Under the pieces are notes generated by a model. The model had not been told where the DNA came from. It saw only the letters and a list, made by a program, of their open reading frames with translations, and searched no databases. From Mytilus trossulus (taxonomy: Eukaryota; Mollusca; Bivalvia; Mytilida; Mytilidae): 64,000 nucleotides of DNA. The stretch is taken from contig NC_086381.1 of assembly GCF_036588685.1 (NCBI RefSeq), positions 54,125,431 through 54,189,430 on the forward strand. The letters are read 5' to 3'. The position numbers and the translations under genes are program-made. This document shows, piece by piece, positions 36,610-48,240 of the stretch (the first letter of the stretch is position 1; each line of letters begins with the position of its first letter).

Positions 36610-36945
36610 GGATTTTACCCATTAGGAGCACCTGAATTCACTCCCGGTTTTTAATGGAGTTCGTGTTGTCTTTTATGTATTTTTCAAAGTGTTGTTGTAA
36701 ATGCCCTTTTGTTTTGTGATTCTTTGCTTACCTCTTGATTTTGGTTGTGACTGTCTTTCAGTGTTTATAAAAATAATACGCATTAGGAGCATCTGAATTC
36801 ACTCCCGGTTTTTAATGGAGTTCGTGTTGTTTTTATATATGTAATTTTCAATGTGTTGTTGTAAATGCCCTTTCGTTTTGTGATTCTTTGCTTACTTCTT
36901 GATTTTGATTGTGACTGTCTTTCAGTGTTTATAAAAAAAATACGC
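36610..36945 (+). repeat. Tandem duplication of a ~163-bp unit
   Basis: Two nearly identical units start CATTAGGAGCA(C/T)CTGAATTC at about 36619 and 36781. They contain CACTCCCGGTTTTTAATGGA and TTGTGACTGTCTTTCAGTG. From memory this word is common in mussel retroelement 3' regions. Non-coding here. Confidence 0.8.
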
Positions 36946-37740
36946 ACTCGACATCAGGAAGATTCACACTGTAGTTCGAGGCTGATATTTTACAGTATCA
37001 ATTGTATAATAGCGCATAATTTATAAATATATCAAACAAGATTAGAATCTTCAATACTGTTCATTTTTTGGTATTTTGCTAATTGCTTAAAATATGTTGT
37101 AATTAATGCAGTTATATGTTACTATGTTAGGCAATGCATTATAATCAACACAAAACAATCTCTCGATTACCTTATTTTTAATCATAACTGGAATTTCTTT
37201 TATTAATCATAACCATTTTTTAATATATAATAAAACATGCAATGTCATACCAACATGTGAAGTTTGTGGCAAAAATTTCTGTCATTTTTACGCCCCTTGG
37301 TTATTTTATGACCCTTTAAAGCTCATAAATAAAACAATCAAAGAAACAATTAATTTTGCATGTATCATGTTTCATTGCTCTCCCCCTATGCCATCTTTTC
37401 TTTGGAATGCTTTGTTGAATGTCAGTTTCCTGGCTCTTTTCCTCAATTCAGTCCCGGATATGATGTGTCTTTTTACATGTACAGTGGTAATTCAAGAGGA
37501 CACTTTAGTTCTAATATGAGCTCATTATAAGCATCCACCTTTAATGTTTTGGTACTTGTACGAAACTCAGGATTCAATGGTTCATGATCAAATGTTGGGT
37601 ATTTTTTTTTTATGAGTGCCATATTGTCTAAATACATCATTTTGATTATAGGTCTTCAATTTTCACATCGAACATTCCCATGTCTGCTCCTGTCTCCATT
37701 GCTGTTAATCATTCTGAGGAAAGAAAATGTAATGAATTTA

Positions 37741-37850
37741 TAAATAATAAAATTGAGAATGGATATGGGGAATGTGTCAAAGAGACAACAACCCGACCAA
37801 ATAAAAAAAACAACAGCAGAAGGTCACCAACAGGTCTAGGCTACAATAAA
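37741..37850 (+). repeat. Dispersed repeat family 2, 5' fragment
   Basis: GGATATGGGGAATGTGTCAA followed by AGAGACAACAACCCGACC and AGGTCACCAACAGGTCTA. Only the first 100 bp of the family is present. Confidence 0.6.
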
Positions 37851-39282
37851 TTATCTTATGTTAAAACTTTCCTCATTTCTGTGTTATGTAAAAATAAAAA
37901 GAATGCACAATTATGGATGGGAATGGTATGACATCAAAATTTACTTATTACTTTATATACTGCCATAAGTCCAGTAATCACTAATGGACTGGACTTCTGA
38001 TACTACATGTATATATAATATTATAATCAATCAAAGTTGAAATTTGTTTCTAAATTAAAAAAAAAGAGGGAAATATGATAATTTAATTCATCATCATCAA
38101 AGTATTGGCAAGTATTTCATACACGTGTAGCTTTAACCATCGGTCTATTTATGTGCTCTTTATAATAAGATCCGTGAAACAACGACGAAAGACATTAAAA
38201 TATATACTAACTACTTTATACAAAAGTACATTAATGTTTAATAGATTGAAGTGGAAATTTAATTTGATTGAAAATTTATTCTACATAGTCATATATGTAG
38301 CACCTTGCCAGAGATGTTATACATCTATCTATGGTAGCACACAGAAACGTGTCCGATTCCTCAAAAACGCGTCAATGATTTGATAAACATGTCAAATTGC
38401 ACTGGCGAAACCACTTCTGCGGGACGCCGGTCGAGCAGTACCCTCATAGACATACATTTTGTAAAAAGACATTTATAGGCATCACCGGATAATATTAAAA
38501 CAATAGAATTTACTTACTATTTATAAACGATGATTTAAACTTTACAAAACTTATTAAATGCAATGTTAATGGGTTTTTTTTCTAAATACTCATGAAATAT
38601 TTGCCACTGGACATTAAGTAATCAATAGTAAATTATGTGTTGTAAACTTAGCCTGCAATTATGCTTGTTATGAATTACTTTTGCTGAACAAACTAATGTT
38701 TATCAATGACATACAGTAAACGTGGTCAAGCACCGGGAATGAAATACAATATAAATGTACATGATGTATTAGTTTTCTAAATTGTGAAGTACCTCTGTCT
38801 GAACTTTATAATAATAATAATCATATTGATAAAGAAAATCATAAATTAAAGCACATCAAATAAAAATAACTTTTTATTGAGCAATTTTTTTTTTAACCGG
38901 ACCTATAGTCTGTGTCTGCAAGCAGAAGAAAGCGTGCACAGTGTAGCATACCTTGGACGTTTGTCTGTACGGATCACTAAACCTTTCCTCCAGATTTGTT
39001 TTGGGCACCTGCTTCGACTTTTTTTTCTAATCATTTACAATCCAACCGAACAATACGGGTTCAATCGTATCCCACACCATTAATATTGAATTGCGTTTTT
39101 ACTTTACAGAGTGTCATTGGGGGTATATGAGTTTTGAAATATTCTGGCGTTTTTAACCGGACACATTCTAAATTATCGGACACGTTTTTGAGATTGTAAC
39201 AATACAAAAGAGGTTATTGTCTTAAGTCAGAAGTTTGATATTCTGTAGTTGGTTTTCAAGTTTGAATGGTTTTACACTAGTC
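37851..39282. other. No gene recognised
   Basis: It contains a short ATTTGCCACTGGACATTAAG word (38598-38617) that I remember as a common mussel repeat. The translated plus frames (e.g. 38105-38383) show no domain. Confidence 0.4.
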
Positions 39283-39442
39283 ACTTTTGGGGCCCTTTAC
39301 ACCTTGCTGTTCGGTGAGACCTCATGTCGGCACGATGTTGAAGACCGTACTTTGACCTATAATGGTTTACTTCTACAAATTACGACTTATATGAACAGGA
39401 GACTTTTCTCATTGGCAGTTATACCACATCTTCTTATATATT
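39283..39442 (-). repeat. Dispersed repeat family 1, diverged fragment
   Basis: The reverse complement begins TATAAGAAGATGTGGTATAA and contains GCCAATGAGAAAAGTCTCC and AAAGTACGGTCTTCAACAT. Confidence 0.55.
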
Positions 39443-39509
39443 AATACAACACTGAGCCACCCAACCCATCCACCCCATTTACTCGTTTGTGAGGGCTGCC
39501 TAGAGTCAG

Positions 39510-39665
39510 AGGTGGATTTAGGGGGGCTGGAGACCCGCCCCCCCCCTTTTTGGAAAAAAAATGGTTGCTTATATAGGGGAATCATTGAAGCGTGACTGGA
39601 GCCGGCCCCCTCTTAGGTCAGTCACTGGCCCCCACTTATGTAAATTTCTGGATCCGCCACTGAGA
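39510..39665 (-). repeat. Fragment with GTGGCGGATCCAG terminus
   Basis: The minus strand begins CAGTGGCGGATCCAGAAATT with G-rich tracts (GGGGGCC). The same word appears at 40049 (AGTGGCGGATTCAG) and 41546 (GAGGCGGATCCAC). It is a recurrent end motif of a widespread invertebrate repeat, by recollection. Confidence 0.5.
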
Positions 39666-39779
39666 GTGGTTACACCGGGCCAAAAATGCATCGGACTGAA
39701 ACAACATACTGGTTGTGTGTACACTGACAATCAAATTAAAATTATAATAATGTATAAAATATTGTAAAAAATAATTTTT

Positions 39780-39970
39780 CATTTGAGTGCATTTACGTAA
39801 CAATAACACAATGTAACCGTAGATATTAATATCATTGTTACACTCGTAAGTATTCTATGTAGTTCCTTAGTCAACCCTAGGTCTGCATTCCGGCGATATA
39901 GCCTAAACTTCATTGTAACAATAACTTTTTTACGACTGTTACATTTCAATGTAACCATAGCCATTACCAA
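39780..39970. repeat. GTAAC-rich inverted block
   Basis: Repeated GTAACAATAAC, GTAACCGTAG, TGTTACAC and GTAACCATAG words in both orientations, resembling the CGTAACT-rich inner parts of the ends of the 11645-15150 element. Confidence 0.45.
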
Positions 39971-41575
39971 AATAAAAATAGAAATTCAAATATTTCACAG
40001 ACATCTTTATTTACAATATAAAAATAGGAAGACTGTTGAATGATTTTCAGTGGCGGATTCAGAGGGGGGCATTTTTTGTAAAATGATTAATCAGACTAGA
40101 CTTCGTAAACTTTGCCATTTCCCGAGTATTTAATTTTTATACTACAATTCTTTACTTATAAAGACATTTTTCGCTGGCCGGTATTTACTGATTGTCAAAG
40201 TCATGTGATTTGCTATGGTGGAGTTGACCAGTGCGTTGAAAAAACGGCACTCGGTCATTTTGAAATTCAAATTACAGTAATACACATTGCTTAGGCTGAG
40301 GTTGTCATGACAATCAGGAAACCTTCAAAGCGACACAGGATTGAACAAGAACGTATTGACTTCTATTTCATTATTCCACTAAACAGAAAGTAATGGTAAA
40401 TACTCTATAGACTATTACACTCTCATGAAAAAAAAGTTCCAGAATATTATTTACCTACGAAAACATGTTTAACAAATTGAAAAATGATCCCCAGTCCGTA
40501 TAAGCTCTAGAAAGATTTCAAGTCTCAAGTACGAACCATTTGATTTGAGGAGGCAGTCTGAGATATTTGAGAGAAAAAAAAATGATTTTGGCCGTATCTG
40601 GATTGAAAAACAATAGTCTTGTCCAATTTTTTGCTATTAAAAGCTAAAATTTCCAACAAAAATATTTAGCATGAAATGAACATGATGAATAAAAACGGGC
40701 GTATTTTTTTGTGGCCGGGGTTTGCATGTCTGACTGGAATGTCTGTTTTGCCGGACTTATATATATTGAATACTTTTTTCAAGACCAGACTGCATGCAAC
40801 CTGCCTACTAGGTGTGACTTTTATGTCTCCATTTGTTGACCATCATTCATAACTTCGTTGTCATTTCAGACACGTTCGTAGTCTTTGTTGGATTTGGAAC
40901 CCCTCACTTCGGTTCCCTAAGTTATGTTGGGTGAAACATATCAATCAAACATTTTGATAAAAACTGCTTGTTTGTCTTTTTTAACTCGTGTCGGTTGTAT
41001 TGTAAATTTCATCTAATTTCCATGTCTATTTTTTACTGACAAGTCCTACATCAAATATATATAAAAATATACATATAAGCAGCAACAACTGAACAGCAAA
41101 AAACACAGCAGTCAAGGTGGCGAGATGAAATAATTTTGTAGGCACCTAGGACTTACATATTAAAATGTTTCCCAAATTAAATGAAGCATTGGGCCCTATA
41201 AAAAAAAATCCTGTCAAAATAGGAAACACATTTTTTAAAGGGGGTTCCAAATCTGGAGATAGGGTTTCCAAATAGATTTCCCTTTTCAAATTTATGCATT
41301 TATCGTTAAAAAGGGGTCCAACCTTTGAACCCCTCCCCCTTCTTACGCCGAGGGGTGTACCGCACCTCCCTTTATCCAATCATATGTTTAGAAAGTCAGG
41401 CTGATCATTTCACAAATATCAATTTGACAAATATTAATACTATAATCTATTTAATAAGGTTTGGCAAAGAAGTAATAATATGCATATCCAAAACAACCCG
41501 TGATTTTATACCTATTTTGACATTTACAGAAAGTTCTGTAACCAGAGGCGGATCCACCCATTGTTTTAAAAGAGG
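39971..41575. other. No gene recognised
   Basis: AT-rich sequence with short G-rich repeat ends (40049, 41546). No coding or RNA feature supported. Confidence 0.4.
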
Positions 41576-41583
41576 GTTCCAAA

Positions 41584-41830
41584 CACAGGCACTTGTTTCT
41601 ATCCATACGAAGTCGACTATCCATAGTCGACCTTCGTATGGATAGAAACTAGTCCTATAACATATGACTTCGCATTCTTATTCAATTTTTAACGTTTTTA
41701 TACTGATATTTCCAAATTTTTTTTTGGCACATTGATAGTAAAAAGAAAATATCAGAACAGCAAACAGAAATAGTAAATAATGCCCCCGAGGTCATATGTT
41801 ATAGGACTAGGATAGAAACAAGTGCCTGTG
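41584..41830. mobile_element. 247-bp foldback MITE with 8-bp TSD and an extra hairpin
   Basis: The ends are CACAGGCACTTGTTTCTATCC and its complement, continuing into TAGTCCTATAACATATGAC on both arms. GTTCCAAA flanks both sides (41576-41583, 41831-41838), an 8-bp target duplication as in hAT-type elements. The left arm has an additional insert (41606-41648). Together with adjacent bases it forms a second palindrome, TTTCTATCCATACGAAG with GTCGACTAT, at 41596-41648. So the element is a hairpin within a hairpin. Confidence 0.75.
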
Positions 41831-42027
41831 GTTCCAAACACTCTGGATAAAAGGAAAAAGGGGGGTTCCAACTCAGTCCCCTAAAGATTTCATAATTATA
41901 GCGAAAAAATGGGGGAAATAAAATATTTTAAGTAGTATTATATAGAATAATGCATTGAACGTCCAAAATAATTTGGTGTTCCCACCCCCGGAACCCCAGG
42001 GGTCCTCCACTGTGTAAGTGTAAGCGA

Positions 42028-43423
42028 TAAATTTGTCCTTGTAAAATATGTCCGGGCGGACCCATATTCCTAGTATAAAATGTCCATGGTTACAAATTTT
42101 ACTAGTAAATATAGTCTGATGTTAGTAATTTTTGTCCCCAGACTCATTTTCCTAGGAATTAAAGTCCATGTCATTAATAATACTAGGTAAAAATGTCCAT
42201 GTCCTTCTTTTATTTTAATCTGAAACATATAATTCATTTCCTTATTAAAATAAACATTTTGTTAAGAGCTGTGTTTTTATATGTTTGATAAAATGTAAGT
42301 AACCATACTAACTTTCGTAGGAAATCATGTCCGTGGTATTAATATTAATAGGGCAAAACGTCCATGTTTTTTTATAATTTAAATTTAAGGTTATTTTAAA
42401 CCAAACTAACTTTTTCAAGTACCTTTCATGTATTTTGATTTTGTTAAAGAGTTAAGTAATAATATGTGAAAAAAATATATTCCCAGACCAATTTTCCTAG
42501 GAAATCATGTCCATGCTATAATTATTCCTGGATAAAAACATCCATATCATTTAATTTCAAAGGTTTATTTACATAAATGGTTTTAATATTGTTTTAGAGT
42601 AATGTATTAATATTTTTTTAAGTTATGTCCCCAGACTAATTTTCCTAGGAAATCATGTTAATGTCATTATTATTCCTAGATAAAGACACCCATATTAATT
42701 ATTTTTAAAGGTTAATAAACATGGCTTGTGTTGTTTTAATATTGTTTTAGAAATGTGTATTGATATTATGAAAAAAAAAATAAAAATCCCCAAACAAATA
42801 TTTCAGGGAAATCATGTCCATGTTTATATTAATCCTAGATAGAAACGTCAATGTTTGTTATTTTTAAGTGTTGTATTAATATTGTTATAGAGTTATGTAT
42901 GTAGATTTAAAATAAAATATTTGCAAAGACTAATTTTCCTAGGAAATTTGGTCCACTTTCTTTATGTTAATTGTAAATTATTATCAACACTTTCAATTCT
43001 TAACTAAGATGGGGTTGTTTATTCAATAGTTTTCATCATAATATAAAAAAGAAGATGTGGTAAAATTGTTTCTAGTAGAGATTTTTGTTTTTAAGTTGTA
43101 TTTATTCATAGTCAATCTATTGCATTGTATCTATCCATTTATCCGGTAAAAAGTGTTCATTTTCTTTTGCTTCCAGAATGTTATTTGGTAACAGACATTT
43201 TTTTCTAGGTAAACAAGTCCATGATCATATTTTTACTAGAAAAACATGTATTAGGACAAATTTTCATAGGAAAATAAATGCCAGACTTATTTTACTAGCT
43301 ATGGACTTATTTTCCTAGGAGAATTTGTCCTAGGACTTTTATTCCTAGTAAAATTATGGCCATGGACTTGATTACTTAGGAAAAAATGTCCGGCGGACAA
43401 ATTTTCCTACCGGACCAAATTTA
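42028..43423. mobile_element. 1.4-kb TA-flanked element of six ~160-bp diverged units
   Basis: The ends are TAAATTTGTCC (42028) and GGACCAAATTTA (ending 43423). Near each end is a GTCCGSSCGGAC palindrome (about 42048 and 43390). Inside, the motif TTTTCCTAGGAAATCATGTC recurs near 42146 (variant), 42314 (variant), 42492, 42640, 42800 (variant) and 42938 (variant), spaced 138-178 bp, usually paired with a TAAAAA(T/C)GTCCATG word. Non-coding. Nested within the 16.4-kb element. Confidence 0.65.
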
Positions 43424-43660
43424 CTGTTACATAACGCGTATTCTGCTTTTTTAACTAACGTAATATGTTTTGAATTAGCTATATGCTACACTTTTCTCAG
43501 TTTTAAAAGATTCAATGTACTACTATACCTTAATCTACCTTCAATCCCATTGTGGTATTCAATCCAGAAGAAGTTTGAACTGTTGAACTTTTGAAATGTC
43601 AGTGCGAGTGCAAAAATAACGTTTGTAAACTTCTTCTTCTTCTTTTCGGTAAACAATGAA

Positions 43661-43682
43661 TGACGTCATGTGTAAATCCAAT
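43661..43682 (+). promoter_or_regulatory. CRE-CCAAT pair
   Basis: A perfect TGACGTCA (43661-43668) is followed 9 bp later by CCAAT (43678-43682), 210-230 bp upstream of the candidate start codon at 43891. Such pairs occur in animal promoters. A chance match is possible. Confidence 0.35.
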
Positions 43683-43890
43683 CACATAAACGTTTTACAA
43701 TAGGCAATTGTATGTTCCATATTGACGCGCTTTTGTGATGACGATAATAACATCAACGGCAAAATTTGAGACAGTAGATCACCCGAGAAGGATAGGATAC
43801 AGAAATACAGCAGAGAAAATATCGGTTTACCAGCCACTTGCAGAAATTCTTAAAGTTACAGAAAGAGACGATTGTTACGACAAGTCAGAG

Positions 43891-43955
43891 ATGGCGGATC
43901 CTTTTCGAATCGTCTACGGATTGCTATTGTTCATGTATGTTTTACAAGTCAAATG
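43891..43955 (+). CDS. Possible first exon encoding a signal peptide
   Basis: ATG at 43891 is in a good Kozak context (G at -3, GCG after). The reading MADPFRIVYGLLLFMYVLQV ending in KC has the shape of a secretory signal peptide. A GT at 43955 could be a donor. The open frame also extends upstream to 43735 and downstream to 44070 without known domains. No second exon is recognised downstream, where the SINE array begins. It could be the remnant of a captured 5' gene end, or chance. Confidence 0.3.
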
Positions 43956-44162
43956 TAGGCTATGTCTTCTTTCATCAAAAGTTTTATTCCGTGAGCATCC
44001 TGTCAGATCATATATTTTGCCGGAATCAACATTCTGTATACTGTTGACACAACATTCTATATTCTGTTGACATTTATACAAAAACAATGTCTTTCCCTTC
44101 AAGAATTTAGTTCAAATTTATGTGGTTCATAAGGGAACAGAACATTCGATTTACATATATAT

Positions 44163-46985
44163 AGATCTGTAACAATAACATCTTCATGCCTTATATATCA
44201 TATACTGTAGTACGCCGCTAGATTAAAACTGACGTGGAAAGGTAACATATGGCAACCGAAAGCTCTTTTTTTAGAGCCCAGGTGGTCGTGTGGTCTAGCG
44301 GGACGGCTGCAGTGCAGGCGATTTGGTGTCACGATATCACAGTAGCATGGGTTCGAATCCCGGCGAGGGAAGAACCAAAAATTTGCGAAAGCAAATTTAC
44401 AGATCTAACATTGTTGGGTTGATGTTTAGACGAGTTGTATATACATTATGTACACAGCCATGTATCACCATCATTGATGGCGATCCGATGGATACATCTG
44501 TTGTAGGGTTGTCACTGACTCAGACGTACTTATGAATATAATTATTTTCTGTGACTGTATCTTACATTAATTTGTAGGATCCTTTACTATAGATAATTTA
44601 GCTGATCTGTAACAATAACATCTTCATGCCTTATATATCATGTACTGTAGTACGCCGCTAGATTAAAACTGACGTGGAAAGGTAACATATGGCCACCGAA
44701 AGCTCTTTTTTTGAGAGCCCAGGTGGTCGTGTGGTCTAGCGGGACGGCTGCAGTGCAGGCGATTTGGTGTCACGATATCACAGTAGCATGGGTTCGAATC
44801 CCGGCGAGGGAAGAACCAAAAATTTGCGAAAGCAAATTTACAGATCTAACATTGTTGGGTTGATGTTTAGACGAGTTGTATATACATTATGTTATATATA
44901 CAACTCGTCTAAACATCAACCCAACAATGTTAGATCTGTAAATTTGCTTTCGCTTTTTGAGAGCCCAGGTGGTCGTGTGGTCTAGCGGGACGGCTGCAGT
45001 GCAGGCGATTTGGTGTCACGATATCACAGTAGCATGGGTTCGAATCCCGGCGAGGGAAGAACCAAAAATTTGCAAAAGCAAATTTACAGATCTAACATTG
45101 TTGGGTTGATGTTTAGACGAGTTGTATATACATTATGTACACAGCCATGTATCACCATCATTGATGGCGATCCGATGGATACATCTGTTGTAGGGTTGTC
45201 ACTGACTCAGACGTACTTATGAATATAATTATTTTCTGTGACTGTATCTTACATTAATTTGTAGGATCCTTTACTATAGATAATTTAGCTGATCTGTAAC
45301 AATAACATCTTCATGCCTTATATATCATGTACTGTAGTACGCCGCTAGATTAAAACTGACGTGGAAAGGTAACATATGGCCACCGAAAGCTCTTTTTTTG
45401 AGAGCCCAGGTGGTCGTGTGGTCTAGCGGGACGGCTGCAGTGCAGGCGATTTGGTGTCACGATATCACAGTAGCATGGGTTCGAATCCCGGCGAGGGAAG
45501 AACCAAAAATTTGCGAAAGCAAATTTACAGATCTAACATTGTTGGGTTGATGTTTAGACGAGTTGTATATACATTATGTACACAGCCATGTATCACCATC
45601 ATTGATGGCGATCCGATGGATACATCTGTTGTAGGGTTGTCACTGACTCAGACGTACTTATGAATATAATTATTTTCTGTGACTGTATCTTACATTAATT
45701 TGTAGGATCCTTTACTATAGATAATTTAGCTGATCTGTAACAATAACATCTTCATGCCTTTATATCATGTACTGTAGTACGCCGCTAGATTAAAACTGAC
45801 GTGGAAAGGTAACATATGGCCACCGAAAGCTCTTTTTTTGAGAGCCCAGGTGGTCGTGTGGTCTAGCGGGACGGCTGCAGTGCAGGCGATTTGGTGTCAC
45901 GATATCACAGTAGCATGGGTTCGAATCCCGGCGAGGGAAGAACCAAAAATTTGCGAAAGCAAATTTACAGATCTAACATTGTTGGGTTGATGTTTAGACG
46001 AGTTGTATATACATTATGTACACAGCCATGTATCACCATCATTGATGGCGATCCGATGGATACATCTGTTGTAGGGTTGTCACTGACTCAGACGTACTTA
46101 TGAATATAATTATTTTCTGTGACTGTATCTTACATTAATTTGTAGGATCCTTTACTATGGATAATTTAGCTGATCTGTAACAATAACATCTTCATGCCTT
46201 ATATATCATGTACTGTAGTACGCCGCTAGATTAAAACTGACGTGGAAAGGTAACATATGGCCACCGAAGGCTCTTTTTTTGAGAGCCCAGGTGGTCGTGT
46301 GGTCTAGCGGGACGGCTGCAGTGCAGGCGATTTGGTGTCACGATATCACAGTAGCATGGGTTTCGAATCCCGGCGAGGGAAGAACCAAAAATTTGCGAAA
46401 GCAAATTTACAGATCTAACATTGTTGGGTTGATGTTTAGACGAGTTGTATATACATTATGTACACAGCCATGTATCACCATCATTGATGGCGATCCGATG
46501 GATACATCTGTTGTAGGGTTGTCACTGACTCAGACGTATTTATGAATAAAATTATTTTCTGTGACTGTATCTTACATTAATTTGTAGGATCCTTTACTAT
46601 AGATAATTTAGCTGATCTGTAACAATAACATCTTCATGCCTTATATATCATGTACTGTAGTACGCCGCTAGATTAAAACTGACGTGGAAAGGTAACATAT
46701 GGCCACCGAAAGCTCTTTTTTTGAGAGCCCAGGTGGTCGTGTGGTCTAGCGGGACGGCTGCAGTGCAGGCGATTTGGTGTCACGATATCACAGTAGCATG
46801 GGTTCGAATCCCGGCGAGGGAAGAACCAAAAATTTGCGAAAGCAAATTTACAGATCTAACATTGTTGGGTTGATGTTTAGACGAGTTGTATATACATTAT
46901 GTACACAGCCATGTATCACCATCATTGATGGCGATCCGATGGATACATCTGTTGTAGGGTTGTCACTGACTCAGACGTACTTATG
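44163..46985 (+). repeat. Tandem array of seven tRNA-headed SINE-like units (~441 bp)
   Basis: tRNA-like heads begin at 44276, 44717, 44963, 45404, 45844, 46285 and 46727, each about 97 bp. The A box TGGTCTAGCGG and B box GGTTCGAATCC are intact in most units. A long variable-arm-like GTG/CAC pair suggests a Leu/Ser-type ancestor. Acceptor pairing fails and position 33 is not T, so these are not tRNA genes. Each head is followed by the same body (GATCTAACATTGTTGGGTTG), a GTTGTAGGGTTGTCACTGAC block and a linker with TACGCCGCTAGATTAAAACT. Units are about 99 percent identical. Unit 6 has an extra T at its B box, and unit 2 is truncated at a palindrome. Confidence 0.9.
44826..44953. repeat. Perfect palindrome inside the SINE array
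   Basis: The segment GCGAAAGCAAATTTACAGAT through GAGTTGTATATAC (44826-44884) is exactly inverted at 44896-44953, with an 11-bp spacer. It replaces the last ~195 bp of unit 2. It looks like a fold-back template switch during copying. Confidence 0.9.
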
Positions 46986-46996
46986 TATATATATAT

Positions 46997-47640
46997 TTGT
47001 TTATAAAAAAAGATGCCGTATTATTGCCAACGACACAACAACAACAACAGCAACAACATATATTTTATTTGCCAATCATGGCACCCAAAATGAGCGGAAT
47101 AATCACAACTCTCCACAGCAGATCAGATGACCAGAAATTAACAAATATAGGTCACCATACGGCCATCAATAATGAGCAAAGCCATATCGCATAGTCAGCT
47201 AAAAAAGGCAACAAAATGACAAATGTCAACGAATTCAAATTAGAAAACTAACGTTCTTATTCATGTACAAAAATGAACGAACAATGGATATGTAACACAC
47301 CAACAAACAACAACCACTGAATTACAGGCTCCTAACTTCGGACAGGAACATATATACAGAATGTGGTGAGGTTAAACATGCTAGGGTCTTCCCCCTAAAC
47401 CTGGAACAGAGTTTTAACAGTACTACATAACAACAAACTATAAAATTCAGTTGAAAAAGGATTATTTAACTTTAAATAACAGATGAATGCAAATAGAAAT
47501 ACATCTCAGTAACAAAAACATAATGGACGTTACAGTTACTCAACAAAAAAGGTCACTAAATACAGATTTGAGAGTACTTGCAGTTACTGACATCTAGTTT
47601 AAAGCCACTAACATATAATAACAAAAATCATGCATCTAAC
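46997..47640 (+). repeat. Dispersed repeat family 1, longest copy
   Basis: Starts AAAAAAAGATGCCGTATTATT, has a CAACAACAACAACAGCAAC simple repeat near its 5' end, GAGCAAAGCCATATCGCATA, ACAGGCTCCTAACTTCGGAC and a CATGCATCTAACTT end. It begins exactly where the last SINE unit loses its tail (46985). Confidence 0.75.
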
Positions 47641-48109
47641 TTCAAAGACTTAGTTCATAGTTTTTTTTTTACTTCTGTTGATTATATTTAATCTGAGTTT
47701 TTTTCTTCTGTTAAAAAGAGATTAAATAACGGACGCAATGTTCAACAAATTTGTTTAAAGATGGCAAATTTGTGTTACATTCGTTAAATTTATAATAATA
47801 CACACAAACTAAAGAGACAGAAAGACAAAGTTTGTCTCCAACGACAAGCAAGAATAAACCACGAAACAGAAAACAGACAATTTTTCAATGTCCTATTTGG
47901 CTGGCTTTCATATTATTCCCATTGTTGTTATAAAGTAGACAGAAGCAATGAAGAATCGATAATAGTGTGGTGCTTGCATATGAAGAAAAGAGAATAACAG
48001 GCAAAATTAATAATAAAAAGTGAAAAATGATATAGAATATTACAGAATACAGAAATGAAGAAACCACTTCCAGACCTGACCCTTTTATAAGTTGCACATT
48101 TTTTTTTTT
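47641..48109. other. No gene recognised
   Basis: AT-rich, ends in a run of about 18 T (48100-48117). Nothing coding supported. Confidence 0.4.
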
Positions 48110-48240
48110 TTTTTTTTGCCTTTTAAATCTTTCTGTTCGGACACGATATTGGTCCGACACCCCAATAGCCTGACGCCCTATTAGTCCGACGACCCATTGG
48201 ACCGACACACGAATACTAGTAATCCGACACATAATTATTG
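48110..48240 (-). repeat. GTCCGAC-word array
   Basis: Six irregular copies of TCCGACA/GTCCGAC separated by about 17-20 bp (GGTCCGACACCCC, AGTCCGACGACCC, GGACCGACACACG). It has fold-back potential between GGTCCGAC and GTCGGACC-like words. Confidence 0.6.

Noticed and set aside
43735-44070. 111-codon gene in full
   Set aside because: Only the segment from 43891 has gene-like signals; the rest of the frame lacks domains and overlaps equally open frames on both strands.
44276-46823. Seven tRNA genes
   Set aside because: A and B boxes are good, but the acceptor stem does not pair, the T stem is incomplete and U33 is missing; the heads are embedded in identical 441-bp SINE-like units.
44323-46986. 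Repeated 70-codon protein MVSRYHSSMGSNPGEG...
   Set aside because: The frame starts at a non-ATG codon inside the tRNA-like head and exists only because the SINE-like unit is repeated.
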